64,000 bases of DNA from Callipepla californica brunnescens (Eukaryota > Chordata > Aves > Galliformes > Odontophoridae). The notes beneath the pieces are model-generated. The model was given only the letters and a program-made list of their open reading frames with translations. It had not been told where the DNA came from and made no database searches. The stretch is from positions 62,001 to 126,000 of the forward strand of contig JALIRH010000013.1 in assembly GCA_023055505.1 (NCBI GenBank), written 5' to 3'. Position numbers and translations under genes: made by a program. Positions 1 to 10,968 of this stretch are shown piece by piece. Position 1 is the stretch's first letter, and every line of letters starts with the position of its first letter.

Positions 1-481
1 GCCCTGCCATGCCCTGCCCCGCCCTGCACTGCCCTGTCTTGCTTTGCCCTGTCTTCTCCTGCCCTGCCTTGCCTTGATTCGCCCTGTCCTGCCCTGCCTT
101 GCCTTGCCCTGCCCTGTTTTGCCCTGCCCTGCTCTGCTCTGACCCGCCGAGCTTTGCCTTGCCTTGCCCTGCCCTGCCTTGCTCTTCCCTGTTTTCTCTG
201 TCTTGCCTTGCCCTTCCTTGCCCTACCCTGCCCTGCCCAGCCCTGCCCAGCCCAACCTTGCCCTGCTTTACCTTGCCTTGCCTTACCTTGCCCTGCCTAT
301 CCTTGCCTTGCCCTGCACTATCTTTGCCTTGCCCTGCTTGGCCCTGCCTGGCCCTGCCCTGCCCTGCCCTTCACTACTCTGCCCCACCCTGTCCTGCTTT
401 GACCTGCCCTGCCCTGCACAGCCCTGCATTGCCTTGCCTTGCCCTGCCCTATTCTCCCCTACCCTGCCTTGTCTTCCTTTT
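1..481. repeat. CCTTG/CCCTG pentamer satellite, left block
   Basis: Nearly the whole stretch is built from imperfect 5- and 10-mers of CCTTG and CCCTG with sporadic CCCAG and CCTAC variants. The + strand is pyrimidine-rich and has few stop codons in any frame, so long spurious Leu/Pro/Cys/Ala ORFs appear; these are not genes. The same satellite resumes after ERV-A, so the provirus landed inside one array. The left edge is cut by the window. Confidence 0.93.
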
Positions 482-491
482 CTTTAACCTG

Positions 492-827
492 TGTATGGGA
501 ACTGTTGAATCACGACCTGAACCACCGATTGATCACCTGAGGCAAGCCCTGAGTCAGCTGCAGGGGCACAACTGAGTGTGATTGGAAGGGGTGGAGTTTG
601 ACTCCACCTCTCCCAAGACCCCACTTAAGGGCTGACCACCAGCGGGGAAGGATCTCTTGTTGGAGATCCCTCCCTGGTGGAGTTATTGGCGAGCCTCAAC
701 CATCATCAAGGTGAGCCAATCTCTTTTGCTATTTATTTGTATACCATCTACTTAAAGCCTACCAAAAATATACCATTCTTTCGCACTACTTCCTTGAAGT
801 GCTTTCTTTAGGGTTATTTGCCCTACA
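492..827 (+). repeat. ERV-A 5' LTR
   Basis: Starts TGTATGGG and ends CCCTACA. It matches the 3' copy at 6173-6507 nearly base for base, including the GGTGAGCCAATC and TATTTATTTGTATACC stretches. It would carry the provirus promoter and polyadenylation signals; no consensus AATAAA is obvious. Confidence 0.92.
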
Positions 828-829
828 AT

Positions 830-847
830 TGGCGAGCCAGGCAGGCT
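830..847 (+). other. ERV-A primer binding site, tRNA-Arg type
   Basis: Two bases after the LTR the sequence TGGCGAGCCAGGCAGG appears. It resembles the complement of the 3' end of tRNA-Arg(ACG), with about three mismatches over 18 bases by my comparison. Assignment to Arg is from memory of tRNA ends and should be confirmed against bird tRNAs. Confidence 0.6.
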
Positions 848-853
848 TAAAAA

Positions 854-876
854 GATATATATATATATATATATAC
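854..876. repeat. (AT)n microsatellite in the ERV-A leader
   Basis: A short run of alternating AT lies between the primer binding site and the gag start. Confidence 0.85.
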
Positions 877-893
877 ATATACAATAACTAACC

Positions 894-2467
894 ATGTCTT
901 TCATTTGGAACCTTTTCAAATGGGGCAAGGGGGAGAACGTTATTCCCTTAGACCAAACAATTCCTGGTCAAATTCCAGGATTTATAGGGTCACCCTATTA
1001 TGGTCTTGCCACTGTTCTTGAAAAATGGGGACCCCTGTAGGTTACAAAGAATGTTTCTCCTTCCCCAGCCCGGCTGACGGATTATTTTCAAGGCCTAGAT
1101 AAGGATATACTAGTTACTAAAGAACGTCAGCTAGCTGCTTCTGCAGTGGCCTGGCCTCTAATAATGGCTTTGCATAAATTAGATGTAACAAATACAAACA
1201 TAGAATCTGAAAATCAGTTGTTAAGAGGTCGAATTGAGAAATTGGAACAACAGTTGGGCACATTAGTAGCAAAAAAACCTGGACTAGATGTGCCAACAAG
1301 ACAAATACGTACCATATCAGTGGAGGACACCCAGGTCCCTGCAGTAGCGGACCTAGATGTTTCAGCAGTCAAGATCTCTAAATCGGATCTCGAAGCTCCA
1401 TCTATGGAGGATCCGTTTGAGATCCGACCAATCATAACTCAAAAAACAAAAAAGTGCAAGATAGACCAGCGGGAGTGCCTCCTGAGCAATGGCCCCCTGC
1501 TGAAACACGCTTGCATGTGACAGCTCGCCCATATACGGCAAGTGAGTTGATGGACCTAGTACAACGGTTCCATCAAAAACCAAGGGAAAGCATGCCATCA
1601 TGGCTCCTGAGGTTATGGGATGCAGGAGCTGAAAGCGTATTAGTTAGTGGGACAGAAATGTCTAAACTAGCATCTATAACCATACACCCAGCCCTGAGGC
1701 AAAGATTATATGCTGCCATCCATTATACTAATGAGAATCATTCTATTATAGATTGGTTGATGGCAGCATGCCGCCTAACATGGCCTAACAAATCTGACAT
1801 TCCACTTAATACCGGTTTATGGTCCTCTATGGAGGACCTCCAAGCATACATCCGAGAACTGGGTATGAGAGAGGCTATGTATTCAGAAAACTTTGAAAGC
1901 CCTGATACAGAAAATTTTACGGCAGGTATGTGAGACCTAATACTACAGCAATCCCCCTCTCACCTTTATGGGACTTTGGTCTCCATACTAAACCCCTTAG
2001 TGGCTTCGGAGGCTATCGTCCAACAGGCAGCCCAGTTGGTGGCAGACCTTGGGGAAACGGAGCGCATAAGAACTAGGCGCAATATCCGTATGATAGAAGA
2101 AGCTGAGGCATTCCCGATTAAAACTAGGAAGCCTGTCCCACGGATACCCTGATCGGGCCCCATACGGGTATCCCGGAAGACTATGTTTAATGATCTTATA
2201 CGGGCCGGGGTTGCCTTTGCTAAAATCGATGGGCAACCCAACCATGTGTTGTTACAGCTTTGGAAACAACTGAGAAATGATCAAAAATTTCAGAGTACTC
2301 CCAGAAAATCGTGAGTACGAATAATACAGGCAGCACCACCAACAACTTGGAATTTGGCTGACTTTATAGTCCCAAATAGAAGAAAGAAACCTCCACAGGT
2401 GTCATGGGCTACAGTGCCTGAACCACCTGCGGTACAAGACTTAGACCTAGCGAACTTCATGGAGTAA
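894..2467 (+). pseudogene. gag: ERV-A gag, broken
   Basis: Gag is the structural polyprotein that assembles the capsid. The probable start is ATG at 894 (MSFIWNLFKWGKG). The frame meets TAG at 1038, continues through a Gln/Glu-rich, possibly coiled segment (about 1200-1270: ENQLLRGRIEKLEQQLG), shifts frame around 1455-1520, and runs to TGA at 1931 with further stops after it. The middle part (PSWLLRLWDAGAES) aligns by eye with gag of ERV-B/D (VTWLLRCWDNGANS), showing distant relationship. No CCHC zinc knuckle is seen. The reading ends near TAA at 2465. Not functional as it stands. Confidence 0.75.
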
Positions 2468-2559
2468 CGAAGAACTCTGGTCCCTTTAGGGCCTCCAGAT
2501 GTGACCGGAGGCCCTATGTAGAACTAGAGATATTTTGGTCAAATAAGAATATTCAAAAG

Positions 2560-3936
2560 GTGATGGCTCTAGTAGACACTGGTGCAGAGACATCAATTAT
2601 ATATGGAGACCCAACAAAATTTAAGGGCAATAGAGTGATGATTGGTGGGTTTGGGGGACAGACCATTCCGGTCACCCAAACATGGCTGAAATTGGGGGTT
2701 GGGCGTCTCCCACCCCGGGAGTATAAAGTGTCGATTGCCCCAGTTCCAGAATACATCTTGGGCGTAGACATTTTATGGGGTCTGGCTCTCCAGACAACTG
2801 TGGGAGAGTTCAGACCTCGACAGAGGTACATTAGTGTCTGGGCAATACAGACAGTATTGAGGGGCCATGCACAACATGAGCCAATTTGTTTGCCAAAACC
2901 ACGCCGGATTACTAATGTAAGACAGTATAGACTCCCGGGGGGGCAGGAAGAAATATCAAAAATGGTGCAGGAACTAGAAAAAGTAGGTATTATAAGACCT
3001 GCACATAGTCCATATAATTCCCCCATATGGCCAGTGCGGAAGTCGGATGGGACATGGAGAATGACAGTAGATTATAGGGAATTAAATAAGGTCACGCCGC
3101 CCATCCATGCGGCCGTACCCAATATTGCTTCCCTAATGGACACACTTAGTAGAGAAATCAAGACCTACCATTGTGTCCTGGATTTGGCAAATGCATTTTT
3201 TAGTATTCCGATTGCCAAAGAATCGCAAGATCAATTTGCATTTACATGGGGAGGCAGGCAGTGGACCTTTCAGGTCCTGCCACAGGGGTACGTGCATTCA
3301 CCAACATACTGTCATAACTTGGTGGCGCGTGACCTAGCTAATTGGAGGAAACCTAATAATAACGTCAACTTATACCATTACATTGATGATCTCCTGTTAA
3401 CATCCGACTCACTGGAAGCAGTAGGAGAGGCGGCAGATTCATTAACCGTCTACCTAGGTGAAAGAGGATGGGCTATCAATCCTCAAAAGGTGCAAGGTCC
3501 AGGCCTGTCCGTAAAATTTCTGGGGGTAGTCTGGTCAGGAAAGACCAAAGTACTACCCAGTGCCATCATAGATAAGGTTCAGGCATTCCCAGTCCCTACA
3601 ACAGCAAAGCAGCTGCAGGAATTTCGAGGTATATTGGGATACTGGCGTTCCTTTCTACCTCATTTGGCGCAGCTGCTGAGACCTTTGTATAGACTCACAA
3701 AAAAGGGCCAATCATGGGATTGGGGGAGAACAGAACAGGATGCTTTCCAGCAGGCAAAACAGGCGGTGAAACAAGCCCAGGCATTGGGTATATTCGATCC
3801 TACCCTCCCAGCTGAATTGGATGTTCGCGTTACTCAGGATGGCTTTGGCTGGGGCCTGTGGCAACGTCAGAGTTCTGTTTGGACCCCCATTGGATTTTGG
3901 TCTCAGGTCTGGCATGGAGCAGAAGATATAGTATGA
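2560..3936 (+). pseudogene. pol: ERV-A protease and reverse transcriptase
   Basis: The 5' end encodes an aspartic protease with the active-site motif LVDTGAETSII (about residues 4-14) and a distal ILGVDIL strand. Reverse transcriptase follows with WPVRKSDGTWRMTVDYREL, DLANAFFSIP, LPQGYVHSP and the catalytic YIDD box near 3380. RT would copy the genomic RNA into DNA. The frame ends at TGA 3934-3936 because of a short deletion near 3925: related ERV-G has four extra bases here and stays in frame. RNase H and integrase follow in another frame. Confidence 0.88.
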
Positions 3937-5282
3937 TTGAAAAACAGCTATTGGCTGCCTATACTGCATTGCAAGCGGAAGAGCCAATAACCCAGACGGC
4001 TGAAGTCATAGTTAAGACCACTCTTCCAATTCAGAGGTGGGTAAGAGATCTGACCCACCTTCCTAAGACAGGGGTGGCCCAAGCACAGACAGTGGCACGA
4101 TGGGCCGCCTATCTCAGCCAGAGGAGTAGTCTGTCTTCCTCACCACTGAAAGAAGAACTCCAAAAGATTCTAGGCCCAGTGACGTATCACAGTGATGCAC
4201 CAAAACAAACCTTGGTTGCTCCGCCAGAGAAGAGTCCCGTCCAGGAAGGAAAATATCCCATTCCTGAAGATGCCTGGTACACGGATGGGTCCAGCAAGGG
4301 CAACCCAAGTAAGTGGAGAGCAGTAGCATACCATCCTGCCACAGACCCAATATGGTTTGAAAAGGGGGATGGTCAAAGCAGCCAGTGGGCAGAGCTGCGG
4401 GCCGTGTGGATGGTTATAACCAAAGAACCTGGTGACGGTATCCTGAATATCTGCACAGATAGTTGGGCTGTGTACCGGGGGCTCACTCTTTGGATCGCAC
4501 AGTGGGCTACCCAGGACTGGACTATCCACTCCCGACCGATCTGGGGCAAAGATATGTGGTTAGACATATGGAATACAGTTAAACACAGAACTGTACGTGT
4601 CTACCATGTTTCTGGTCACCGACCCCTACAGTCACCAGGAAATGATGAAGCCGACACACTGGCCCGAGTTAGATGGGTTGAGAACTCACCATCTGAGAAC
4701 ATCGCCTACTGGTTACATCAAAAGCTGCGGCATGCTGGACAGAAGACCATGTGGGCAGCTGCCAAAGCATGGGGACTGCCCGTACAATTATCGGACGTAG
4801 CTCAAGCATGCCGAGACTGTGATGCCTGCTCCAGAATGAGACCGAGGTCGTTGCCTGAAACTACAGCCCATCTTGCTAGAGGACACAATCCTCTACAGCG
4901 ATGGCAGGTTGATTATATTGGGCCCCTCCCTCGATCTGAGGGGGCGAGGTATGCCCTAACCTGTGTTGACACCGCGAGTGGGCTAATGCAGGCCTATCCA
5001 GTACCAAAAGCCAACCAGGCATATACTATCAAGGCGCTCACAAGATTGATGGCTGCCTACGGGACACCACAAGTCATTGAGAGCGACCAAGGGACTCATT
5101 TCACGGGTGCAATGATACAACGCTGGGCAGAAGAGAACAATATTGAGTGGCGATTCCACCTGCCATACAATCCAATGGGGGCAGGCCTTATTGAGCGTTC
5201 TAATGGCATTCTCAAGGCTGCCCTGAAGACAGACTCTCAGTCTCCGCAGGGGTGGACGAAGAGACTCCACGAAACCCTTTGA
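3858..5282 (+). pseudogene. pol: ERV-A RNase H and integrase
   Basis: The open frame overlaps the RT frame; real coding in it starts near 3925. RNase H shows WYTDGSSKG (about 4275), an ELRAVW helix and CTDSWAV, with the last acidic region near GNDEADTLA. Integrase has an HHCC zinc region (HQKLRHAG ... CRDCDAC) and a catalytic core with D in QVDYIGP, D in ESDQGTHF and E in LIERSNG, spaced D-35-E. Integrase would join viral DNA to the chromosome. The frame stops at TGA 5280-5282 but continues in the same frame afterwards. Confidence 0.87.
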
Positions 5283-5843
5283 GATCTGAATGAAAGACCT
5301 AGAGATGGCAGACCCAGTGCCTTGAAAATGTTGCAAACAACAAGGGCCTCCCCACTTAGGATCCAAATTACAGGTACAGATAACGAGGTAAGACCTCAGA
5401 CTGGCCGTGAGAACAATCTTCTGCTCCCTGCCCCTGAGAACCTAAGACCAGGTACCAATAAAATAAGATGGCCTTGGAAGGTGCAGGTAGGACCACGATG
5501 GTTTGGCCTACTTGCACCTTGGGGGAGATTGTTGGAGGTGGGAGGTTCGGTAGTCCCTCCGGTAATTGGTACATGGCCTACTGATATTGTGGTCTACACT
5601 CCAGTCTTTATTCCTAAAGGAACCCCTGTCATGTCTCTGTGGCAGATCAGGACGCCCCCTCTAGTGCCTGATCTAATCGTGCAGCCACAGACATGGGGCC
5701 GAAAAGTTTGGTACAGGCGGCCAGGGCATGCCCCTGTACAAGCTGAAGTGTTGACCCAAGATAGGAATACGGCCTGTATCTTACCCTGGAGAGCGGACCT
5801 CCCCCTCTTGGTACCTTTGAAACATCTATATTACTCCCCGTGA
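5283..5843 (+). pseudogene. ERV-A pol C-terminal region, dUTPase-like
   Basis: The reading frame is the same as integrase, resumed after one TGA. It contains GLLAPWGRLLEVGG, then PPVIGTWPTDIVVYTP, then FIPKGTPVMSLWQI, an order and spacing that resemble dUTPase motifs 2, 3 and 4. The motif 3 region lacks the expected catalytic Asp after the V-I pair, so activity is unlikely. The tail YRRPGHAPVQAEVL to LKHLYYSP may be the end of the polyprotein. dUTPase after integrase is known from ERV-L elements. The call rests on motif pattern only and could be wrong. Confidence 0.5.
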
Positions 5844-6064
5844 GTCTATGAGTCACTGGTGGGAACCAAATGATGTTGCAGAGTTCCAAAGTTGCTATAA
5901 GATCATGCGCAACATCTGGTGATGGTCTACCTGGGACTGATGAAGAGGAGGACGGACCTGCACAACATGACCGCGTGCTTCCAGTAGACACCACCGAGCA
6001 CTGGCCCAAGGAAGAACACGAGCCATACGCTGATCATCACTCATCCCAGATTACATCGATACAC

Positions 6065-6097
6065 ATCGCGACGGGTTATTATGTAAAGCGTCGCGAT
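6065..6097 (+). promoter_or_regulatory. CpG-rich stem-loop upstream of the ERV-A 3' LTR
   Basis: Perfect 8-bp inverted repeat ATCGCGAC/GTCGCGAT around a 17-nt loop, in the otherwise non-coding region between pol and the 3' LTR. The position would suit an RNA export or processing element, but no function can be shown from sequence. Confidence 0.4.
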
Positions 6098-6160
6098 ATA
6101 TTTGGACTCTGTATTAAGGAGGGCTCAACCTACAGTTACTTAATCAGTGGTTCATGTTGT

Positions 6161-6172
6161 GAAGGGGTGGAG
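6161..6172 (+). other. ERV-A polypurine tract
   Basis: GAAGGGGTGGAG lies immediately before the 3' LTR start TGTATGGG, the position of the plus-strand primer of reverse transcription. Confidence 0.85.
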
Positions 6173-6507
6173 TGTATGGGAACTGTTGAATCATGGCCTG
6201 AACCACTGATTGATCACCTGAGGCAAGCCCTGAGTCAGCTGCAGGGGCACAACTGAGTGTGATTGGAAGGGGTGGAGTTTGACTCCACCTCTCCCAAGAC
6301 CCCATTTAAGGGCTGACCACCAGCAGGGAAGGATCTCTTGTTGGAGATCCCTCCCTGGTGGAGTTATCGGCGAGCCTCAACCATCATCAAGGTGAGCCAA
6401 TCTCTTTTGCTATTTATTTGTATACCATCTACTTAAAGCCTACCAAAAATATACCATCCTTTCGCACTACTTCCTTGAAGTGCTTTCTTTAGGGTTATTT
6501 CCCTACA
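6173..6507 (+). repeat. ERV-A 3' LTR
   Basis: TGTATGGG...CCCTACA, direct partner of the LTR at 492-827. It lacks one G in the GGGTTATTTG(C) stretch near its end. The CCTTG/CCCTG satellite resumes directly afterwards. Confidence 0.92.
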
Positions 6508-7355
6508 CCTACCCAGACCTGCCCTCTTTTCCCGTGCCCTGCCTTGACTTCCTTGCCTTGCCCTGCCCCGCCCTGCCCTGCCTTGCTTTGCTCTGCCTTC
6601 CCCTTGACCTGCCCTGCCTTGCCTTCCCCTGCCCTGACCTGATCTTCCTTGCCTTGCCCAGCTTCACCCTGCTTTGCCTTCCCCTAACCTGCCCTGACCT
6701 GCCTTTCCCTGCCCTACCTTGCTCTGACCCGCGTTCCCTGCCTTTCCTTGCCTTACCTTGCCTTGCCCTGCCCTATTGTGACTTCCCCTGCCCTGCCTTG
6801 TCTTTCTTCCCTTGCCTGCCCCACCCTGACCTGCCTTGCCTTGCCCTGCTTCACCCTGCTTTGCCTTCCCCTAACCTGCCCTGACCAGCCTTTCTCTGCC
6901 CTACCTTGCTCTGACCCGTTTTCCCTGCCTTTCCTTGCCTTACCTTGCCTTTCCCTGCCCTATCCTGACTTCCCCTGCCCTGCCTTGTCTTCCTTACCTT
7001 GCCTGCCCCACCCTGACCTGCGTTGCTCTGACCCGCCCTGCCTTGTCTTCCTTGCCTTGCCCTGCCTTGTTCTGCCTTACCTTGCCCTGCCAAGCCCCGC
7101 CTTACCCTGCCTTGCCTTCCCTTGCCCTGCATTATCTTTGCCTTGCCCTGCCCTATTCTGCCCTGCCTTGCCCTGCACTATCTTTGCCTTGCCCTGCCTG
7201 GCTTTGCCTTGCCCTGTACTACCCTGCCCCACCCTGTCCTGCCTTGCCCTGCCTTCCCTGCTCCACCCTGACCTGCACTGCACTGCATAGCCTTGCCTTG
7301 CGCTGCCCTGCCCAGCCCAGCCTTGCCCTGCCTTTTCTTGCCTTGCCTTGCAAGG
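6508..7355. repeat. CCTTG/CCCTG satellite, middle block
   Basis: Same pentamer composition as the left block, with longer higher-order units recurring at intervals (for example CTTCACCCTGCTTTGCCTTCCCCTAACC phrases repeat within this and the next block). ORFs on both strands are artefacts of the repeat. Confidence 0.93.
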
Positions 7356-7363
7356 CAAGAAAA
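7333..7363. repeat. Inverted repeat at the satellite edge
   Basis: TTTTCTTGCCTTG and its exact reverse complement CAAGGCAAGAAAA flank a 5-nt loop. The purine arm is the only clear strand-switched satellite unit in the window, so the array ends here with a fold-back. Confidence 0.75.
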
Positions 7364-7500
7364 TGAATAGCAAAGTTAACATTAACCTCAGCTTTATAAA
7401 GCTAGCAAACTCACTGCGAAGTCCTAATTGCCTTACTCATGGGGCACAATTGCTCTGCTGTGAGGATCCTAAAACACTACCTTCACTAATTTAGGTTGGA
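7364..7500. other. Unique spacer inside the satellite
   Basis: About 135 bp of ordinary composition (AATAGCAAAGTTAACATTAACC...) separates two satellite blocks. No ORF, RNA gene or known repeat was recognised in it. Confidence 0.6.
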
Positions 7501-8973
7501 TATTCAACTAAGCCACGCCTTCCCTTACCTTGCGCTGCCCTGCCTTACCTTGCGCTGCCCTGCCCTGCGCTGTTCTGCCCTACCTTGCCCTGCCTTGCCC
7601 TGCCCTGCCTTCCCTTGTGCTGTCCTTCTCTACCGTCCCTTGCACTGCCCTGCTCTGCCTTGCCCTGCCCTGCTTTGCATGCCTTACCTTGCCCTGCCCT
7701 GCTTTGCCTTGACCTGCACTATCTTTGCCTTGCCTTGCTTGGCCCTGCCTGGCCCTGCCCTGCCCTGTACAACCCTGCCCCACCCTGTCTCCATTGCCCT
7801 GCCTTCCCTGCTCCGCCCTGCCCTGCACTGCCTTGTCTTGCCTTGCCCTGCCCTGCCAAGCCCTGCCCAGCCCAGCCTTGCCCTGAATTTCCTTGCCATG
7901 CCCTGCCCTGCCCTGCCCTGACTTGCTTTGCTCTGCCTTCCCCTTGACCTACCCTGCCTTGCCTTACCCTGCCCTGCCCTATTTTCCCCTGCCCTGCCTT
8001 GTCTTCCTTGCCTTGCCGTGCTTCACCCTGCTTTGCCTTCCCCTAACCTGCCCTGACCTGCCTTTCCCTGCCCTACCTTCCTCTGACCCGCCTTCCCTGC
8101 CATTCCTTGCCTTACCTTGCCTTGCCCTGCCCTGCCCTATCCTGATTTCTCCTGCCCTGCCTTACCTTCCTTACCTTGCCTGCCCCACCCTGATCTGCCT
8201 TGCTCTGACCCGCCCTGCCTTGTCTTCCTTGCCTTGCCCTGCCTTGCCCTGCCCTGTCTATCCTTGCCATGCCCTGCCTTGTTCTGCCTTACTTTACCCT
8301 GCCAAGCCCCGCCTTGCCCTGCCCTACCAAGCCCCGCCTTACCCTGCCCTGCCCTGCCTTGCCTTCCCTTGCCCTTCCCTGCCCTGCCCTGCCTTACGAT
8401 TCCTTGCCCTTCCCCTGCTTAGCATGCCTTGCTCTGCCCTGCCCTACCCTGCCCTGCCTTGCCCTGTCCTACTTTGCGTGCCTTACCTTGCCCTGGCCTG
8501 CCTTGCCTTCCCTTGCCCTGCCCTGCCCTGCCTTGCCCTGCACTATCTTTACCATGTCTTTCTTGGCCCTGCCTGGCCCTGCCCCGCCCTGTACTACCCT
8601 GCCCCACCCTGTCCTGCCTTCCCTGCTATGCCCTGCCCTGCACTGCACTGCATTGCCTTGCCTTTCCCTGCCAAGCCCTGCCCAGCCCTGCCTTGCCCTG
8701 ACTTTCCTTGCCTTGCCCTGCCCGGCTTTGCCCTGCGCTGCTTTGCCCTGCCTTTACCTACCCTGCTGTGTATTCCTTGCCTTGCCCTGCCCTGATCTGC
8801 CCTGCCCCGCCCTGCCCTGCCCTGCCTTGCTTTGCTCTGCCTTCCCCTGCCCTGCCCTATTTTCCCCTGCCCTGCCTTGTCTTCCTTGCCTTGCCGTGCT
8901 TCACCCTGCTTTGCCTTCCCCTAACCTGCCCTGACCTGCCTTTCCCTGCCCTACCTTGCTCTGACCCGCCTTC
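7501..8973. repeat. CCTTG/CCCTG satellite, right block
   Basis: Continuation of the same pentamer array with long near-duplicate phrases. It ends abruptly at the left LTR of ERV-B, in a phrase (CTCTGACCCGCCTTC) that elsewhere continues CCTGCC (near 8085-8103), so the satellite is cut by the insertion. Confidence 0.93.
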
Positions 8974-9504
8974 TGTCAGGGGTTTGTGAGCTGGTTCGGC
9001 CCGGCCCCGCAACAACCGAGGAAGGAGACCCACAGGCCCACACCCCAGACAGGGGGAAGGGGGAAAGGGAAAAAAGGAAATAAGCCCCAAAATTAAAAAG
9101 CGGCAACGATCTGAGGGGGAAAAGCTAATTTACTAAATAACACATCAGGAAGTAAATAGCACAATATAATGCAATACAATTTGGAATTAAGCTTAATAAA
9201 TCAAACAAAATGAGAGTGAGAGAGAGAGAGAGAGAGAGAGTGAGTGCCTGATAAACAGAAGTTTTTACGCTAACGCTGAAGGTGGACGGCAGCGAGCACC
9301 CACTCCTAAGTGATCCTAGAGGAAAGAGAGAGAACGTCCCGTGACCGCAGAGAGTTTTTATCTGTTCCCTCTGAGCGGAAAATACGTGAAAAAATACAAA
9401 GCATTGCAAAGTCCTCTGGGGAATGTTGTTCTCCCTGACTCCCAATGCACTACATGATGCCATGATGTGGAATACCAGTGCCAAAAAATCATAAAACCAT
9501 GACA
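8974..9504 (-). repeat. ERV-B 3' LTR
   Basis: On the plus strand it reads TGTCAGGGG...CATGACA. It contains an internal (GA)n run near 9212-9242, which is (TC)n in the proviral sense and differs in length from the partner LTR. The proviral sense has a TATA-like GATAAAAACTC near 9350-9360. Confidence 0.92.
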
Positions 9505-9520
9505 TTCCACCCCTTATTCC
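9505..9520 (-). other. ERV-B polypurine tract
   Basis: In the proviral sense GGAATAAGGGGTGGAA abuts the 3' LTR; the same tract is found in ERV-D at 29110-29125. Confidence 0.85.
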
Positions 9521-9614
9521 ACATCACTATATCATGCTTGATACATACAGAAGAACAATGATTAACGTGCATTAGATACACGCACACAATATATATACAA
9601 GTATATACATGGAA

Positions 9615-10220
9615 TTACTGAGGGTGGTCTCCAGACATCAAATTCCCTTGTGGTATACATTGAACATCCCCATTCTTCTGCATCACCCACCAGGTAGACC
9701 CAGGTCCCTGAGCAAAGACAGTTCCACGGAGAGGTTTGCCCTTTCCAGAAGCTGGAAGTACCCAAACTGCTTTGCCCAACATGTTCTTTACATGTACTAC
9801 AGGGACCTTATCTCCCTCTACAGTAGGCAGAGAGCTGGATTGGGCAGGACCATTGCGATTGATGGATCCTCGGGTGTTGACCAACCAGGTGGCTTCTGAC
9901 AAATTTTTCTCCCAGTGCTTAAATGTTCCACCACCCATTGCTTTCAACATTGTTTTTAACAATCCATTGTACCTTTCAATTTTACCAGAAGCTGGTGCAT
10001 GATAGGGGATATGATAAATCCACTCAATGCCATGATCTTTGGCCCAAGTATCTACAAGAGAATTTTTAAAATGACTTCCATTATCAGACTCAATTCTTTC
10101 TGGAGTACCATGTCGCCACAGGACTTGTTTCTCCAGACCTAGAATGGTGTTTCGGGCGGTAGCATGGGGTACTGCGTATGTTTCAAGCCACCCAGTGGTC
10201 GCCTCCACCATGGTGAGCAC
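9615..10220 (-). pseudogene. pol: ERV-B integrase core and C-terminus
   Basis: The open frame runs from within the catalytic core (TIVEATTGWLETYAV-like region) to the C-terminal SH3-like segment (VHVKNMLGKAVWV, WWVMQKNGD). It shows the second and third acidic residues, D in IESDNGSHF and E in GKIERYNG, while the first lies upstream in the neighbouring frame (QVDYITLP). Joins provirus to host DNA when intact. It ends about 100 bp before the 3' LTR. Confidence 0.85.
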
Positions 10221-10241
10221 ATAACACTTACCACTGCGAGA

Positions 10242-10968
10242 TCATGGCAAGGTGATATAATCTACCTGCCACGCCTCCCCATATTTATATTTTTGCCATC
10301 GCCCTTCCTCCCAAAGAGGTTTCATCCTCTTGGCTTGTTTAATTGCGGCGCATGTATCACAGTCATGGATCACCTGTGCGATGGCATCCACAGTTAAGTC
10401 CACCCCTCGGTCTCTAGCCCACTTATAGGTCGCGTCCCTTCCTTGATGGCCCGAGGTCTCATGGGCCCACCGAGCTAGAAATAATTCACTCTTATGTTGC
10501 CAGTCCAAGTCTACTTGAGTCACCTTAACTTTGGCAGCTCGATCTACCTGGTGGTTGTTTTGTTGTTCTTCAGTTGCCCGGCTCTTAGGAACATGAGCAT
10601 CTACATGGCGCACCTTCACAACCATATTCTTTACTCGGGCAGCAATATCCTTCCACAGTTCAGCGACCCAAATAGGTTTACCCTTCCGTTGCCAACCATT
10701 TTTGTTCCCATTGCTGTAACCACCCCCATAAAGCATTTGCCACCATCCATGAGTCAGTATAAAGATAAAGCACTGGCCACCTCTCACGTTCAGCAATATT
10801 TAAGGCTAATTGGACAGCCTTTACCTCTGCAAATTCACTTGATTCTCCTTCCCCTTCAGTGGCCTCTGCAACTTGTTGCATGGGATTCCCACACAGCAGA
10901 TTTCCATTTGCGGTGCTTTCCCACAAAGCGACACGATCCATCTGTGAACAGGGCGTATCTCTTTTCAT
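10242..10968 (-). pseudogene. pol: ERV-B RNase H end and integrase zinc domain, frame-broken
   Basis: Two overlapping frames together cover the end of RNase H (SSEFAEVKAVQLAL, YLYTDSWMVANALW) and the integrase N-terminus with its HHCC residues (H in RWAHETSGH, C in HDCDTC). Comparison with ERV-D shows at least one frameshift around 10700-10720 and another near 10880-10900. A stop also follows QVDYITLP at about 10242. Confidence 0.82.

Larger units (their letters stand above)
492..6507 (+). mobile_element. ERV-A: env-less provirus with two LTRs
   Basis: Two LTRs of 336 and 335 bp (TG...CA) bracket a leader, a broken gag, protease, RT, RNase H, integrase and a C-terminal dUTPase-like region. 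There is no room for env between the end of pol (5843) and the 3' LTR (6173). By eye the LTRs differ at about seven positions plus one indel (about 2 percent), so this is a moderately old insertion. No clean target site duplication is seen: flanks are ACCTG on the left and CCTAC on the right. Integrase followed by a dUTPase-like tail is the arrangement known from ERV-L (class III) elements, so an ERV-L-like affiliation is inferred, not proven. ERV-G and the LTR at 43966-44266 belong to the same family. Confidence 0.9.

Noticed and set aside
487..491. ACCTG/CCTAC as target duplication of ERV-A
   Set aside because: Does not match in any register beyond three of four bases; satellite context makes short matches meaningless.
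99..575. Long Leu/Pro/Cys/Ala ORFs in several frames on both strands of the CCTTG/CCCTG region
   Set aside because: They arise because the pentamers lack stop codons; no start context, domain or conservation supports coding.
8970..8973. CTTC on both sides of ERV-B as a 4-bp target duplication
   Set aside because: The sister copy has a 5-bp duplication, and the two flanks are from unrelated sequences, so a 4-base match is probably chance.
6508..8973. CRISPR-like or VNTR interpretation of the repeated phrases
   Set aside because: Pentamer satellite in a vertebrate genome, no constant-length repeats and spacers.
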